Source: Bradyrhizobium ontarionense
GTDB lineage: Bacteria; Pseudomonadota; Alphaproteobacteria; Rhizobiales; Xanthobacteraceae
Assembly: GCF_021088345.1 (NCBI RefSeq)
Contig: NZ_CP088156.1
Location: 4,650,001 to 4,714,000 of the forward strand
Direction of reading: 5' to 3'
Length of the DNA: 64,000 nucleotides
A model generated the notes under the pieces. The model did not search any database and had not been told where the DNA came from. It worked only from the letters and a program-made list of their open reading frames with translations. Of the stretch, positions 44,559 to 54,687 are shown piece by piece. A program made the position numbers and the translations under genes. Position 1 is the stretch's first letter, and every line of letters begins with the position of its first letter.

Positions 44559-46898
44559 ATGGGTATGGAAGGCATTGGCGCGAGCGTCGTCCGCAAGGAA
44601 GACAAGCGTTTCATCACCGGCAAGGGCCGGTATGTCGACGACATCAAGCTGCTGGGCATGACCTATGCCCATTTCATCCGCAGCCCGCACGCCCACGCCA
44701 AGGTCAAGAGCATCGATTCGTCGGCTGCCGAGGCGATGCCGGGCGTGGTCGCGGTGCTCACCGGCAAGCAGATCGTCGACGACAAGGTCGGCAACCTGAT
44801 CTGCGGCTGGGCCATCACCTCCAAGGACGGCTCGCCGATGAAGATGGGCGCATGGCCGGCGATGGCGCCGGAGACGGTGCGTTTCGTCGGCCAGGCCGTG
44901 GCGGTCGTGATCGCCGAGAGCAAGAACATCGCCCGCGATGCCGCTGAAGCGGTGGTGGTCGAATACGAGGAGCTGCCGGCCGTGGCCGACATGCCCTCAG
45001 CGCTGAAGCCCGGGGCTCCGCAGTTGCACCCGGAAGCTCCCGGCAACGTCGTCTATGACTGGTCGATCGGTGACGAAGCCGCTGTCAATGCCGCTTTCTC
45101 CAAGGCCGCCAATGTCGTGAGCCTCGAGCTCACCAACAACCGGCTCGCCCCCAATGCGATGGAGCCGCGCGCGGCGATCGCCGATTACGACACCGCCGAA
45201 GAGCATTTCACGCTCTACACGACCTCGCAGAACCCGCACGTCGCCCGCCTGGTGCTGTCGGCGTTCTACAACATTGCGCCAGAGCATAAGCTGCGCGTGA
45301 TCGCGCCTGACGTCGGCGGCGGCTTCGGCTCGAAGATCTTCATCTATCCCGAGGAGATGGTGGCGCTGTGGGCCTCCAAGAAGGTCGGCCGCCCGGTGAA
45401 ATGGACCGGCGACCGCACCGAGGCGTTCCTCACCGACGCCCACGGCCGCGACCACATCTCCAAGGCCGAGATGGCGTTCGACGCCGACAACAAGATCATC
45501 GGCTTGCGGGTCAAGACCCACGCCAATTTCGGCGCCTATATGTCGCTGTTCTCGTCCTCGGTGCCGACCTATCTCTACGCGACCTTGCTGTCGGGCCAGT
45601 ACAACATCCCGGCGATCTACGCCGAGGTGATGGGCGTCTACACCAACACCACGCCGGTCGACGCTTACCGCGGCGCGGGCCGTCCCGAGGCAAGCTATCT
45701 GCTCGAGCGGCTGATGGAGACGGCGGCACGGCAGTTCAAGGTGGATTCGGCCGATCTCAGGCGCAAGAACTTCATCACCCAGTTCCCGCATCAGACCCCG
45801 GTGATCATGGCCTATGACACCGGTGACTTCAACGCCTCGCTCGACTCGGCGATGAAGGCGATCGACTATGCCGGCTTCCCGGCGCGCAAGGCGGCGGCCA
45901 AGGCGCAGGGCAAGCTGCGCGGCCTCGGACTGTCCTGCTACATCGAGGCCTGCGGCATCGCACCGTCGAAGGCGGTGGGCAGCCTCGGCGCCGGCGTCGG
46001 CCTGTGGGAGTCCGCGGAGATCCGCGTCAACCCGGTCGGCACCATCGAGGTCCTCACGGGATCGCACAGCCACGGCCAGGGCCACGAAACCACGTTCTGC
46101 CAGTTGATCGCCGAACGTCTGGGCGTGCCGATCAGCCAGGTCTCGATCGTCCATGGCGACACCGACAAGGTGCAGTTCGGCATGGGCACCTACGGCTCGC
46201 GCTCAGCCGCCGTCGGCCTGACCGCGATCCTGAAGGCGATGGAGAAGGTCGAGGCCAAGGCCAAGAAGATCGCAGCCCATGCGCTAGAGGCGTCGGAAGG
46301 CGACATCGTCATCGAGAACGGCGAGTTCAAGGTGACCGGCACCGACAAATCGATCGCGCTGCCGATGGTCGCGCTCGCCGCCTACACCGCACACAATCTG
46401 CCGGACGGCATGGAGCCCGGATTGAAGGAGACCGCCTTCTACGATCCGACCAACTTCACCTTCCCGGCCGGCACCTACATCTGCGAGCTCGAGGTCGATG
46501 AGGCCACCGGCAAGACGTCGTTCGTCAACTTCGTCGCGGCGGACGATTTCGGCCGGCTGATCAACCCGATGATCGTCGAAGGCCAGGTCCATGGCGGACT
46601 CGTCCAGGGCATCGGCCAGGCGCTGCTCGAGCACGCGATCTACGACAGCAACGGCCAGCCGGTCACCGCGTCCTTCATGGACTATGCGATGCCGCGGGCC
46701 GACGACGTGCCGTCGTTCAAGCTCAGCCACACCACGACCCTGTGCCCGGGCAATCCGCTCGGCGTAAAGGGCTGCGGTGAGGCCGGCGCGATCGGCGCGT
46801 CCGCCGCCGTGATCAACGCGATCACGGATGCCATCGGCCACAACAAGCTGGAAATGCCGGCCACGCCCGACCGCGTCTGGCACGCGATCCACGGTTGA
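44559..46898 (+). CDS. coxL: Form II CO dehydrogenase-type hydroxylase, large (Mo) subunit
   Basis: This is a 779-residue catalytic subunit with molybdenum-cytosine dinucleotide. The active-site loop is AYRGAGR (residues 369-375), which defines form II. True aerobic CO dehydrogenase (form I) has AYxCSFR with an S-bound copper, so CO oxidation should not be assumed. The catalytic glutamate is Glu741 in [11 protein letters not shown]. Other family segments are '[14 protein letters not shown]', '[13 protein letters not shown]' and '[11 protein letters not shown]'. The ribosome binding site GGGAGAG precedes the ATG. It lies 115 bp after coxS. The substrate is unknown: CO, purine or an aromatic/heterocyclic compound are all possible for this group. 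Confidence 0.93.
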   Translation: MGMEGIGASVVRKEDKRFITGKGRYVDDIKLLGMTYAHFIRSPHAHAKVKSIDSSAAEAMPGVVAVLTGKQIVDDKVGNLICGWAITSKDGSPMKMGAWPAMAPETVRFVGQAVAVVIAESKNIARDAAEAVVVEYEELPAVADMPSALKPGAPQLHPEAPGNVVYDWSIGDEAAVNAAFSKAANVVSLELTNNRLAPNAMEPRAAIADYDTAEEHFTLYTTSQNPHVARLVLSAFYNIAPEHKLRVIAPDVGGGFGSKIFIYPEEMVALWASKKVGRPVKWTGDRTEAFLTDAHGRDHISKAEMAFDADNKIIGLRVKTHANFGAYMSLFSSSVPTYLYATLLSGQYNIPAIYAEVMGVYTNTTPVDAYRGAGRPEASYLLERLMETAARQFKVDSADLRRKNFITQFPHQTPVIMAYDTGDFNASLDSAMKAIDYAGFPARKAAAKAQGKLRGLGLSCYIEACGIAPSKAVGSLGAGVGLWESAEIRVNPVGTIEVLTGSHSHGQGHETTFCQLIAERLGVPISQVSIVHGDTDKVQFGMGTYGSRSAAVGLTAILKAMEKVEAKAKKIAAHALEASEGDIVIENGEFKVTGTDKSIALPMVALAAYTAHNLPDGMEPGLKETAFYDPTNFTFPAGTYICELEVDEATGKTSFVNFVAADDFGRLINPMIVEGQVHGGLVQGIGQALLEHAIYDSNGQPVTASFMDYAMPRADDVPSFKLSHTTTLCPGNPLGVKGCGEAGAIGASAAVINAITDAIGHNKLEMPATPDRVWHAIHG

Positions 46899-46903
46899 TC
46901 GTC

Positions 46904-46935
46904 ATTCCGGGGCGCGTGCAGGCGCGCCCCGGAAT
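46904..46935. repeat. Extragenic palindrome between coxL and coxM
   Basis: ATTCCGGGGCGCG and its complement GCGCGCCCCGGAAT form a long hairpin with a 5-nt loop 6 bp after the coxL stop. It is a member of the dispersed 'GTCATTCCGG' palindromes seen elsewhere in the window. It may tune the relative expression of coxM. Confidence 0.75.
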
Positions 46936-47026
46936 CGGACGCACAGTTTGAACCTTCGAGAGTCCGGGTCTGCGCGCGAGACGCGCGTACCGGGATCATC
47001 TCGAGAAAAAATTCAGGGAGCTTCCC

Positions 47027-47827
47027 ATGTACGAGACGACCTACCATCGCGCCTCCTCGGTCGACGAAGCGGCGGCGCTGTTCGCCAAGGGCAGCGAAGC
47101 CAAGTTCCTCGCCGGCGGCCACACGCTGCTTCCGGTGATGAAGCAGCGCCTCGCCAGCCCGTCCGATGTCATCGACATCGGCAAGATCAAGGACCTGATC
47201 GGCGCGCAGCTGACGGGCGACACGCTCGTGATCAAGGCGGCGACGACCTATTACGACATCATGACCAATGCGGACGTGAAGAAGGCGATCCCCGCGATCT
47301 CCTACCTCACCTCGGTGCTCGGCGATCCCGCCGTGCGCCATCGCGGCACCATCGGCGGCTCGATCGCCAACAACGATCCGGCGGCGGATTTCCCGGCTGC
47401 GCTGATCTCGCTCGGTGCCACCGTGAAGACCAACAAGCGCACGATCTCGGCGGAGGATTTCTTCAAGGGCCTGTTCACGACCGCGCTCGAGGACGGCGAG
47501 ATCATCACCGAGGTGTCGTTCCCGGTGCCGGAGAAGGCCGGCTACGCCAAGATGCGCCACCCGGCGTCGCGCTTCGCGCTGACCGGCGTGTTCGTGACCA
47601 AGACTAGGGGTGGCGATGTCCGCGTCGCTGCCACCGGCGCCTCGCAGAGCGGCGTGATGCGCGTATCGGCGATCGAGGCGGCGCTGAAGTCGAACTGGTC
47701 GGCCTCGGCGATCGACGGCGTGACCGTGTCGTCTGCCGGACTGCTCAGCGACATCCACGGCTCCTCCGACTACCGCGCCAACCTGGTGAAGGTGATGGCG
47801 CAGCGCGCGGTGCAAGCGGCAGGCTGA
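47027..47827 (+). CDS. coxM: Form II CO dehydrogenase-type hydroxylase, medium FAD subunit
   Basis: This is a 266-residue FAD-binding subunit, passing electrons from the [2Fe-2S] subunit to an acceptor. The N-terminal FAD motif is FLAGGHTLLPVMK (about 27-39) and the second is 'RHRGTIGGSIANNDPAADFP' (about 106-125). Both are characteristic of CoxM. The ribosome binding site GGGAG precedes the ATG. It completes the coxSLM set; maturation genes (coxDEFG) are not in the window. A strong terminator follows 43 bp beyond the stop, closing the operon. Confidence 0.93.
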   Translation: MYETTYHRASSVDEAAALFAKGSEAKFLAGGHTLLPVMKQRLASPSDVIDIGKIKDLIGAQLTGDTLVIKAATTYYDIMTNADVKKAIPAISYLTSVLGDPAVRHRGTIGGSIANNDPAADFPAALISLGATVKTNKRTISAEDFFKGLFTTALEDGEIITEVSFPVPEKAGYAKMRHPASRFALTGVFVTKTRGGDVRVAATGASQSGVMRVSAIEAALKSNWSASAIDGVTVSSAGLLSDIHGSSDYRANLVKVMAQRAVQAAG

Positions 47828-47870
47828 ACTCGCAACGCGGATCATTCCGCACCACGGCAGATCAAATTCC

Positions 47871-47899
47871 AAACGGCGCGCAGCGATGCGCGCCGTTTT
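47871..47899 (+). terminator. Intrinsic terminator of coxSLM
   Basis: AAACGGCGCGC and GCGCGCCGTTTT form an 11-bp perfect stem with a 6-nt loop, ending in TTTT. It is the clearest rho-independent terminator in the window and lies directly behind coxM. Confidence 0.9.
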
Positions 47900-48012
47900 G
47901 CTTTGCGGCATACAGCGCGCTTGCGTTGGCCTGATACACGCGGGACAATCGCGCATGAGGAAACGCCATTCGCGCGTCATGACGCTTGAATGAGGCCGAC
48001 AGCAGCCACCCA

Positions 48013-48156
48013 TTCCCACCCTCCCCTGGGGGAAGGGTCGGCTCACATGAGCGCAGCGATGTGAGCCGGGGTGGGGTGAATGACTGAAGCACCGGCCGTG
48101 GGGCATCACCCCACCCCGATCGCTTCGCGATCGACCCTCCCCCTCGAGGGGAGGAT
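48013..48156. repeat. Dispersed palindromic repeat upstream of the racemase gene
   Basis: This stretch has nested palindromes: CCCTCCCC near 48019 is mirrored by GGGGAGG near 48149, and inner arms read GGCTCACAT / ATGTGAGCC and TCGCTTCGCGA. Such long composite repeats with 'CTCACATGAGCGCAGCGATG' type cores occur many times in Bradyrhizobium genomes. It holds no gene. The racemase gene begins 70 bp further on. Confidence 0.7.
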
Positions 48157-48225
48157 GTCGTTCGCAGCTATGGTGGTCGCCCGATCAGCAGCGTCACGCG
48201 CGGAAGACAACAAGGATTTTACGAC

Positions 48226-49338
48226 GTGCTCGACAAGATCGCACCCCAGACTGAGACCCGCGCCACCGGACCGCTCGCGGGCTTTCGCATCGTCGAGTTC
48301 GCCGGCATCGGACCTGGACCATTTGCCTGCATGCTGCTGGCCGACATGGGCGCGGAGGTCGTGACGCTCGATCGCGTCGGCGCGCGGAAAAACATGAAGT
48401 CGGTCGCGGGCCGCGGCCGCAAGGTCATCGAACTCGACCTCAAGGACGACGCCGTCATCGCCGAGGTGCTCGACCTGCTCGCCGGCGCCGATGCGCTGAT
48501 CGAAGGTTTTCGACCCGGCGTGATGGAGCGCCTCGGCCTCGGACCCGATGTCGTGCTCGCGCGCAATCCAAGACTCGTCTACGGCCGCATGACAGGCTGG
48601 GGCCAGGAGGGGCCGCTGGCGCAGGCGGCCGGCCACGACATCAACTACATCTCGATCACCGGCGCGCTCGCCGCGATCGGACCTAGGGAACGCCCGGTGC
48701 CGCCGCTCAATCTGGTCGGCGATTTCGGCGGCGGCGCGCTCTATCTCGTCGTCGGCGTACTCGCTGCGCTCTTGGAAGCCTCGAAGTCCGGCAAGGGCCA
48801 GGTGGTGGACACCGCGATGTGCGACGGCGCGGCGTCGCTGCTGGCGATGTTCTTCGACCTCACCGCGATGGGCCGCTGGACCGAAGGGCGCGAGCGCAAC
48901 TTCCTCGACGGCGGTGCGCATTTCTACGGCGTGTACGAATGCGCCTGCGGCAACTTCATCTCGATCGGATCGATCGAGCCGCAGTTCTACGCGCTGCTGC
49001 GTCAGCATGCCGATCTCTCCGATCCCACCTTCGACGCGCAGATGGACCCACGGGCATGGCCGGCGCTGAAGGAGAAGCTGGTCGGCGTGTTCAAGAGCAA
49101 GACGCGCGAAGAATGGTGCACCATCATGGAAGGCACCGACATCTGCTTCGCGCCGGTGCTGACGATGTCCGAGGCGCCCAAGCACGCGCACATGGCCGCG
49201 CGCGGCGTGTTCGTCGAGCGCCACGGCGTCACCCAGCCGGCCCCGGCTCCCCGCTTCTCGCGCACGCCGTCGACTATCCGCGAGCCGGAGGTGGTGGAGA
49301 TTGGGGCATTGGTGAGTGCGTGGCAGGCGGGGCGGTAA
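48226..49338 (+). CDS. Alpha-methylacyl-CoA racemase (CaiB/BaiF family)
   Basis: This is a 370-residue class III CoA-transferase-fold enzyme. The features point to alpha-methylacyl-CoA racemase rather than a true CoA transferase: GIGPGPFACMLLADMGAEVV near the start, 'AQAAGHDINYISITGAL' with the catalytic His near 144, the catalytic Asp in 'GQVVDTAMCDGA' and the conserved 'GSIEPQFYALL'. Racemases epimerise 2-methylacyl-CoA thioesters for beta-oxidation of branched lipids or sterol side chains. The start is GTG at 48226 with AAGGA upstream. It follows the coxSLM terminator and a repeat, so it is a separate transcription unit. Whether it works with coxSLM is unclear. Confidence 0.88.
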   Translation: MLDKIAPQTETRATGPLAGFRIVEFAGIGPGPFACMLLADMGAEVVTLDRVGARKNMKSVAGRGRKVIELDLKDDAVIAEVLDLLAGADALIEGFRPGVMERLGLGPDVVLARNPRLVYGRMTGWGQEGPLAQAAGHDINYISITGALAAIGPRERPVPPLNLVGDFGGGALYLVVGVLAALLEASKSGKGQVVDTAMCDGAASLLAMFFDLTAMGRWTEGRERNFLDGGAHFYGVYECACGNFISIGSIEPQFYALLRQHADLSDPTFDAQMDPRAWPALKEKLVGVFKSKTREEWCTIMEGTDICFAPVLTMSEAPKHAHMAARGVFVERHGVTQPAPAPRFSRTPSTIREPEVVEIGALVSAWQAGR

Positions 49339-49386
49339 GCTCGATCGCTGCGATGCGGCCGACGCCGTCGCCTCAAATTCGGTGTC

Positions 49387-49406
49387 GTCCCCGCGAACGC
49401 GGGGAC
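49387..49406. repeat. Extragenic palindrome 'GTCCCCGC'
   Basis: GTCCCCGC / GCGGGGAC with a GAAC loop forms a perfect 8-bp hairpin 49 bp after the racemase stop. It may also act as a transcription end for that gene. Confidence 0.7.
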
Positions 49407-49466
49407 CCATAGCCGCCGTCGGTCGTTTTGCGAAGGCTATCTGCGACCGTGCCCTACAGATAAATC

Positions 49467-49540
49467 ACGCGGTATGGGTCCCGGGTCGGCGTCTGCCGCC
49501 GCTGGCGCGGCGTCAGGCTTGCCCGGGACGACAGCGGTTG
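49467..49540. repeat. Extragenic repeat with 'CCCGGG' arms
   Basis: Terminal arms GTCCCGGG and CCCGGGAC enclose an inner GC-rich palindrome (GACGCCGCGC region). The design is the same as the element at 41.4 kb. Confidence 0.6.
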
Positions 49541-49570
49541 TTTGGCGTGACTTTACCTCTCGCGCGCATC

Positions 49571-49649
49571 GTCATTGCGAGCGAAGCGACGCAATCCAGG
49601 GCGCAGACGGAAGTCTGGATTGCTTGGTCGCTCCGGTTCTCGCAATGAC
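49571..49649. repeat. Extragenic palindrome 'GTCATTGCGAG'
   Basis: Perfect 11-bp arms GTCATTGCGAG and CTCGCAATGAC enclose two inner inverted segments (AATCCAG / CTGGATT). It is a dispersed repeat common in Bradyrhizobium and ends 14 bp before the hppD stop, within the convergent gap. Confidence 0.8.
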
Positions 49650-49663
49650 GACCTCTGCTTGGT

Positions 49664-50782
<1,119 letters not shown>

Positions 50783-50906
50783 CGGCGAGTTCTCCTGGTC
50801 GGGCGATTTCACGGATCATCACCCGCCCTGGCCGCACGAAGCATGCAAACTATTGTCATTTTTGCCGGAATGTGCACGATCCGTGCGTATCTTTGGGAAA
50901 TGATGC

Positions 50907-51386
50907 ATGATCTCCGTCGACAGCTTCGACCTCCGCATCCTGGCGGCGCTGCAGGATGACGGCCGGCTCACCAACCAGGAGCTGGCCGACCTCGCCGGCC
51001 TGTCGGCCTCGCAATGCTCTCGGCGCCGGATGCGGCTCGAGGAGGACGGCGTGATCGCGGGCTACCGAGCCGTGCTGGCGAGCGCCGCGCTCGGCTTCGA
51101 GCTGATCGCCTTCATCCAGATCACCTTGGCGACACATTCGCCGGACAACGCCAAGAAGTTCCGCGCGCTGGTGAACCGCGTCGACGACATCCAGGAGGCC
51201 TATGCGCTGACCGGCGATTCCGACTACCTGCTCAAGCTTGTTCTGCGCGACCTCAAGAGCCTGTCGGACATCGTCAACAACGTGCTGATGCCGCACCAGA
51301 GCGTGGCGCATGTGCGCTCCTCGATCGTGCTCGACCGGCTCAAGGAGAGCGCCAGGCTGCCGCTGTCGGCATTGAAGCCGGGCTGA
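50907..51386 (+). CDS. Lrp/AsnC-family transcriptional regulator
   Basis: This is a 159-residue regulator. The N-terminal winged helix-turn-helix is about 1-60 (SFDLRILAALQDDGRLTNQELADLAG read in parts, with 'LSASQCSRRRMRLEEDGVI'). The C-terminal ligand-binding RAM domain is about 70-145 (FIQITLATHS, 'EAYALTGDSDYLLKLVLRDL'). It is divergent from hppD, and the 124-bp intergenic region is AT-richer than its surroundings and likely holds its operator. It probably activates or represses hppD in response to tyrosine, phenylalanine or a related amino acid; this is inference from position. Confidence 0.92.
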   Translation: MISVDSFDLRILAALQDDGRLTNQELADLAGLSASQCSRRRMRLEEDGVIAGYRAVLASAALGFELIAFIQITLATHSPDNAKKFRALVNRVDDIQEAYALTGDSDYLLKLVLRDLKSLSDIVNNVLMPHQSVAHVRSSIVLDRLKESARLPLSALKPG

Positions 51387-51487
51387 CGAGGCTGGCACGG
51401 CGATGGCCCGAATCGAGGGAAATTCGCCGTCCTCATTTGCGCGCGATTTTGCGACATTTCGCTGGCTTCACCAGCCGCGAGACGACC

Positions 51488-51799
51488 ATGGCGCTGCAGC
51501 TTCGGCCGAACTGCGAATATTGCGACAAGGACCTGCCGCCCCAGGCGCACGACGCGCGCATCTGTTCCTATGAATGCACCTTCTGCGCTGATTGCGTCGA
51601 GACGAAGCTGTTCAATGTCTGCCCGAACTGCGGCGGCGGGTTCGCTCCTAGACCGATCCGCCCGTCGCGCGAATGGCGGCCGGGCGTCTGCACGACGCGG
51701 CAAGAGCCGTCCGACAAACGGGTCCACCTGAAGTATACGGCTGAGGATGTCGCGACGTTCGTAGCGGGCGTGAAGGTTGTGATGCCGGAGGAGCGCTGA
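51488..51799 (+). CDS. DUF1272-domain protein
   Basis: This is a 103-residue cytosolic protein with a zinc-ribbon-like cysteine cluster: 'NCEYCDKDLPPQAHDARICSY' (read in parts), then ECTFCADCV and 'NVCPNCGGGF'. This is the DUF1272 pattern. The C-terminal part (about 60-103) is a basic, Trp/Pro-containing tail. The open frame begins at 51014 inside the Lrp gene, but the ATG at 51488 starts the family N-terminus MALQLRPNCEYC. It follows the Lrp gene by about 100 bp and may share its transcript. The function of DUF1272 is unknown. Confidence 0.85.
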   Translation: MALQLRPNCEYCDKDLPPQAHDARICSYECTFCADCVETKLFNVCPNCGGGFAPRPIRPSREWRPGVCTTRQEPSDKRVHLKYTAEDVATFVAGVKVVMPEER

Positions 51800-51810
51800 A
51801 CGCTCGCGTC

Positions 51811-51850
51811 GTCATTCCGGGCTCGGCCCTGCGGGCCGCCCCGGAATGAC
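51811..51850. repeat. Extragenic palindrome 'GTCATTCCGG'
   Basis: Perfect 10-bp arms GTCATTCCGG and CCGGAATGAC enclose GC-rich inner pairing. It occupies the gap between the converging DUF1272 gene and fahA and is of the same class as those at 46.9 and 53.2 kb. Confidence 0.8.
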
Positions 51851-51867
51851 GGTGGTGGATGGAGCAG

Positions 51868-53142
51868 CTACTCGGCCGCGATGATCGTCCCTTCGACCTC
51901 GCCGAAGCCGATGCGATAGCCGCTGGCCTGGCACCAGCCACGCATAACGAGCGAGTCGCCGTCCTCGAGGAACGTGCGCTTGGTCCCGCCCGCGAGCTCG
52001 ACCGGCTCGGTGCCGTTCCAGCTGATCTCCAGCAGACTGCCGCGCTGATGCTTCTCGGGGCCAGAGATCGTGCCGGACCCAAGGAGATCACCGACGCTCA
52101 TCGCACAGCCGGACGAGGCATGGTGCATCAGCTGCTGCACGCTCGACCAGTACATGTACTTGAAGTTGGTCTGCGAGATGGTCTGCGCCGCATTGCTGCC
52201 GGAGGCGTGCAAGGCGACATCGAGCGCGAGATCATAGTTCTGCGCATGCGTCTGCTGCAGGTACGACAGCGGGGCGGGATCCTGCGCAGGGCCTTGCACA
52301 CGGAACGGCTCCATCGCCTCTGATGTCACCACCCATGGGCTGATCGACGTCGCGAACGCCTTCGACTGGAACGGGCCGAGCGGCACATATTCCCATTGCT
52401 GGATGTCGCGCGCGCTCCAGTCGTTGAGCAGCACGAAACCGAAGATCATCGCGTCCGCCTGCGCTTCCGTCAGCATCTCGCCGAGCGGCGAGGACCGGCC
52501 GATGACGACGCCCATCTCCAGCTCGAAGTCGAGCCGCTTGCACGGCCCGAAGCTCGGGACATCGGCGGTCGGCGGCTTCAACTGGCCACGCGGCCGCCGC
52601 ACCTTGGTGCCCGACACGACCACGGTGGAGGCGCGGCCGTTGTAGCCGATCGGCATGTGCAGCCAGTTCGGCTGCAGCGCGTTGTCCTTGCCGCGGAACA
52701 TGACGCCGACATTGGTGGCGTGCTCCTTCGACGAATAGAAATCGGTGTAGCCGGCAACGTGAAAGGGCAGATGCAGCGTGACGTCCTTGCGTGGCAGCAG
52801 CGCCCGGCTGCGCAGTGCCTTGTCATCACGCAGCCGCGGATTGTCGTGCTGCAACAGCGCGCTGATCGCAGCGCGGGTCTTCGACCACACCGCTGGGCCA
52901 AGCGCCATGAAGGCGTTGAGCGAGGATTGCGCGAACACCTCGTAGGCGGGCGCGAGATCGAGCAGGCCCTCGTCCTCGAGCACCGCGAGGTCGAGCACGT
53001 GCTCGCCGATGGCGACACCGACCCGCGGCTTCGGCGAGTCCTGCGCCGAGAACACGCCGTAAGGCAGGTTCTGGATCGGGAAGTCGGAAGTGGGATCGAC
53101 CGGGATGAAGGAACGCAGCGAGGGATCGTTTGGGTGGGGCAA
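51868..53142 (-). CDS. fahA: Fumarylacetoacetase
   Basis: This is a 424-residue enzyme hydrolysing fumarylacetoacetate to fumarate and acetoacetate, the last step of homogentisate breakdown. The metal-binding and active-site segments are 'HVAGYTDFYSSKEHATNVG', 'KRLDFELEMGVVIG' and 'LLNDWSARDIQQWEYVPLGPF'. The frame continues upstream to 53268 through a palindromic repeat, so that extension is false. TTG at 53142 follows AGGAAAAC and gives the family N-terminus LPHPNDPSLRSF, so it is chosen. It is the last gene of the minus-strand operon hydroxylase-DUF2783-MBL-hmgA-fahA. The repeat between hmgA and fahA may form mRNA hairpins. Maleylacetoacetate isomerase is not in the window. Confidence 0.93.
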   Translation of the reverse strand: MPHPNDPSLRSFIPVDPTSDFPIQNLPYGVFSAQDSPKPRVGVAIGEHVLDLAVLEDEGLLDLAPAYEVFAQSSLNAFMALGPAVWSKTRAAISALLQHDNPRLRDDKALRSRALLPRKDVTLHLPFHVAGYTDFYSSKEHATNVGVMFRGKDNALQPNWLHMPIGYNGRASTVVVSGTKVRRPRGQLKPPTADVPSFGPCKRLDFELEMGVVIGRSSPLGEMLTEAQADAMIFGFVLLNDWSARDIQQWEYVPLGPFQSKAFATSISPWVVTSEAMEPFRVQGPAQDPAPLSYLQQTHAQNYDLALDVALHASGSNAAQTISQTNFKYMYWSSVQQLMHHASSGCAMSVGDLLGSGTISGPEKHQRGSLLEISWNGTEPVELAGGTKRTFLEDGDSLVMRGWCQASGYRIGFGEVEGTIIAAE

Positions 53143-53176
53143 GATGTTTTCCTGAGTTGGGACCGTATCTCCTTTC

Positions 53177-53326
53177 GTCATTCCGGGGCGCGCGAAGCGC
53201 GAGCCCGGAATCCATAACCACAAGCGGATGTGTGACGCGGGCTGGTTGTAGCTCAGCTTTCCATCCACATGACCGATCGTGGTTATGGATTCCGGGCTCG
53301 CCGCTAACGCGGCGCCCCGGAATGAC
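53177..53326. repeat. Pair of inverted extragenic repeats between hmgA and fahA
   Basis: Two copies of a 46-48-bp element lie in opposite orientation at 53177-53222 and 53279-53326. The first opens GTCATTCCGGGGCGCG and ends ATCCATAACCAC; the second reads the complement. Together they could form a large stem-loop in the hmgA-fahA transcript. The left copy overlaps an artificial upstream extension of fahA. Confidence 0.85.
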
Positions 53327-53340
53327 GGCGGGAGTTGTGG

Positions 53341-54687
53341 CTACGGCCTGGTCGGATCGAAACGCTTTTCGAGGCCGTTCCAGCAATCGGCGTAATCGCT
53401 CTGCATCGTGCCGGACTCCGCCGCGTGCTTGGTGATCCGCTGCGGAAAGCGCGTCTCGAACATGAAGGCCATGGTGCCCGTGAGCTTGACCGGCTTCAAC
53501 TCGCCATTGCTGGCATGATCGAAGGCCTCGCGATCCGGTCCGTGCGGCAGCATGCAATTGTGCAGCGACATTCCGCCCGGCACGAAGCCTTGCGGCTTCG
53601 CGTCGTAGACGCCGTAGATCAGGCCCATGAACTCCGACATGATGTTCATGTGATACCACGGCGGACGGAAGGTGTTGTCGGCCACCATCCAGCGCTCCGG
53701 GAAGATGACGAAGTCGATGTTGGCGGTACCAGCCGTCTCCGAGGGCGAGGTCAGAACGGTGAAGATCGACGGATCGGGATGATCGAAGCCGATGGCGCCG
53801 ACCGGCGAGAAGGTGCGCAGATCGTATTTGTACGGCGCGTAGTTGCCATGCCAGGCGACGACGTCGATCGGCGAGTGCTTCAGCTCAGTCTTGAACAGCG
53901 CGCCGCCCCATTTGACATAGAGCTCGGTCGGCGTGTCCCTGTCTTCATACGAAGCCACCGGCGTCAAGAAGTCGCGGGCGTTGGCGAGGCAGTTGGCGCC
54001 GATCGGCCCGCGCTCCGGCAGCGTGAAGGCGCCGCCATAGTTCTCACAGAGATAGCCGCGCGCCGGTCCCGCCGGGATCTCGACCCGGAACTTGACGCCG
54101 CGCGGGATCACCACGATCTCGCCGGGCTCCCCGTCGATGCGGCCGAACTCGGTGACGAACAGCAGGCGTCCCTGCTGCAGCACAAACATCAGCTCGCCGT
54201 CGGCATCATAGAAGTGCTGGTCGACCATCGACTTGGTGATGACGTAGACGTGCGTCGCCATGCCGGCCTGCGTCGCGGCATCACCCGCGGTCGTCATGGT
54301 CTGCACGCCCTGCAGGAACGTCACCTCGCCAGACGGGATCGGCGCCGGATCCCAGCGCAACTGCTGCACCGTGATCTCCTGCTCATGGCAGGGCGCGGTG
54401 CGCCACAGCCCGGCATCGACCTTCGTAAAGCGGCCGGAATGCTTCACCGACGGGCGAATGCGATAAAGCCAGGAACGCTCGTTGGAGCCGCGCGGCGCGG
54501 TGAACGGCGAGCCGGACAGTTGCTCGGCGTAGAGGCCGTAGGCGCAGCGCTGTGGCGAGTTGCGCCCCAGAGGCAGCGCGCCGGGCAGCGCCTCGGTCTC
54601 GAACGAATTGCCGAAGCCGGACATGTAGCCTGGCGTGACCTGTCCCGACGCGCGGTGCAGTCGGTCAGGCGATGTGTTGACATTCAT
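53341..54687 (-). CDS. hmgA: Homogentisate 1,2-dioxygenase
   Basis: This is a 448-residue iron dioxygenase that opens the homogentisate ring to maleylacetoacetate. The family N-terminus is '[19 protein letters not shown]'. The iron ligands lie in '[18 protein letters not shown]' (His and Glu) and '[15 protein letters not shown]' (His). Two adjacent ATG codons at 54690 and 54687 follow AAGGAGAAGG; the second gives [10 protein letters not shown], which matches relatives better. The stop of the upstream MBL gene overlaps this start, so translation is coupled. Length is normal for the family. Confidence 0.95.
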   Translation of the reverse strand: MNVNTSPDRLHRASGQVTPGYMSGFGNSFETEALPGALPLGRNSPQRCAYGLYAEQLSGSPFTAPRGSNERSWLYRIRPSVKHSGRFTKVDAGLWRTAPCHEQEITVQQLRWDPAPIPSGEVTFLQGVQTMTTAGDAATQAGMATHVYVITKSMVDQHFYDADGELMFVLQQGRLLFVTEFGRIDGEPGEIVVIPRGVKFRVEIPAGPARGYLCENYGGAFTLPERGPIGANCLANARDFLTPVASYEDRDTPTELYVKWGGALFKTELKHSPIDVVAWHGNYAPYKYDLRTFSPVGAIGFDHPDPSIFTVLTSPSETAGTANIDFVIFPERWMVADNTFRPPWYHMNIMSEFMGLIYGVYDAKPQGFVPGGMSLHNCMLPHGPDREAFDHASNGELKPVKLTGTMAFMFETRFPQRITKHAAESGTMQSDYADCWNGLEKRFDPTRP

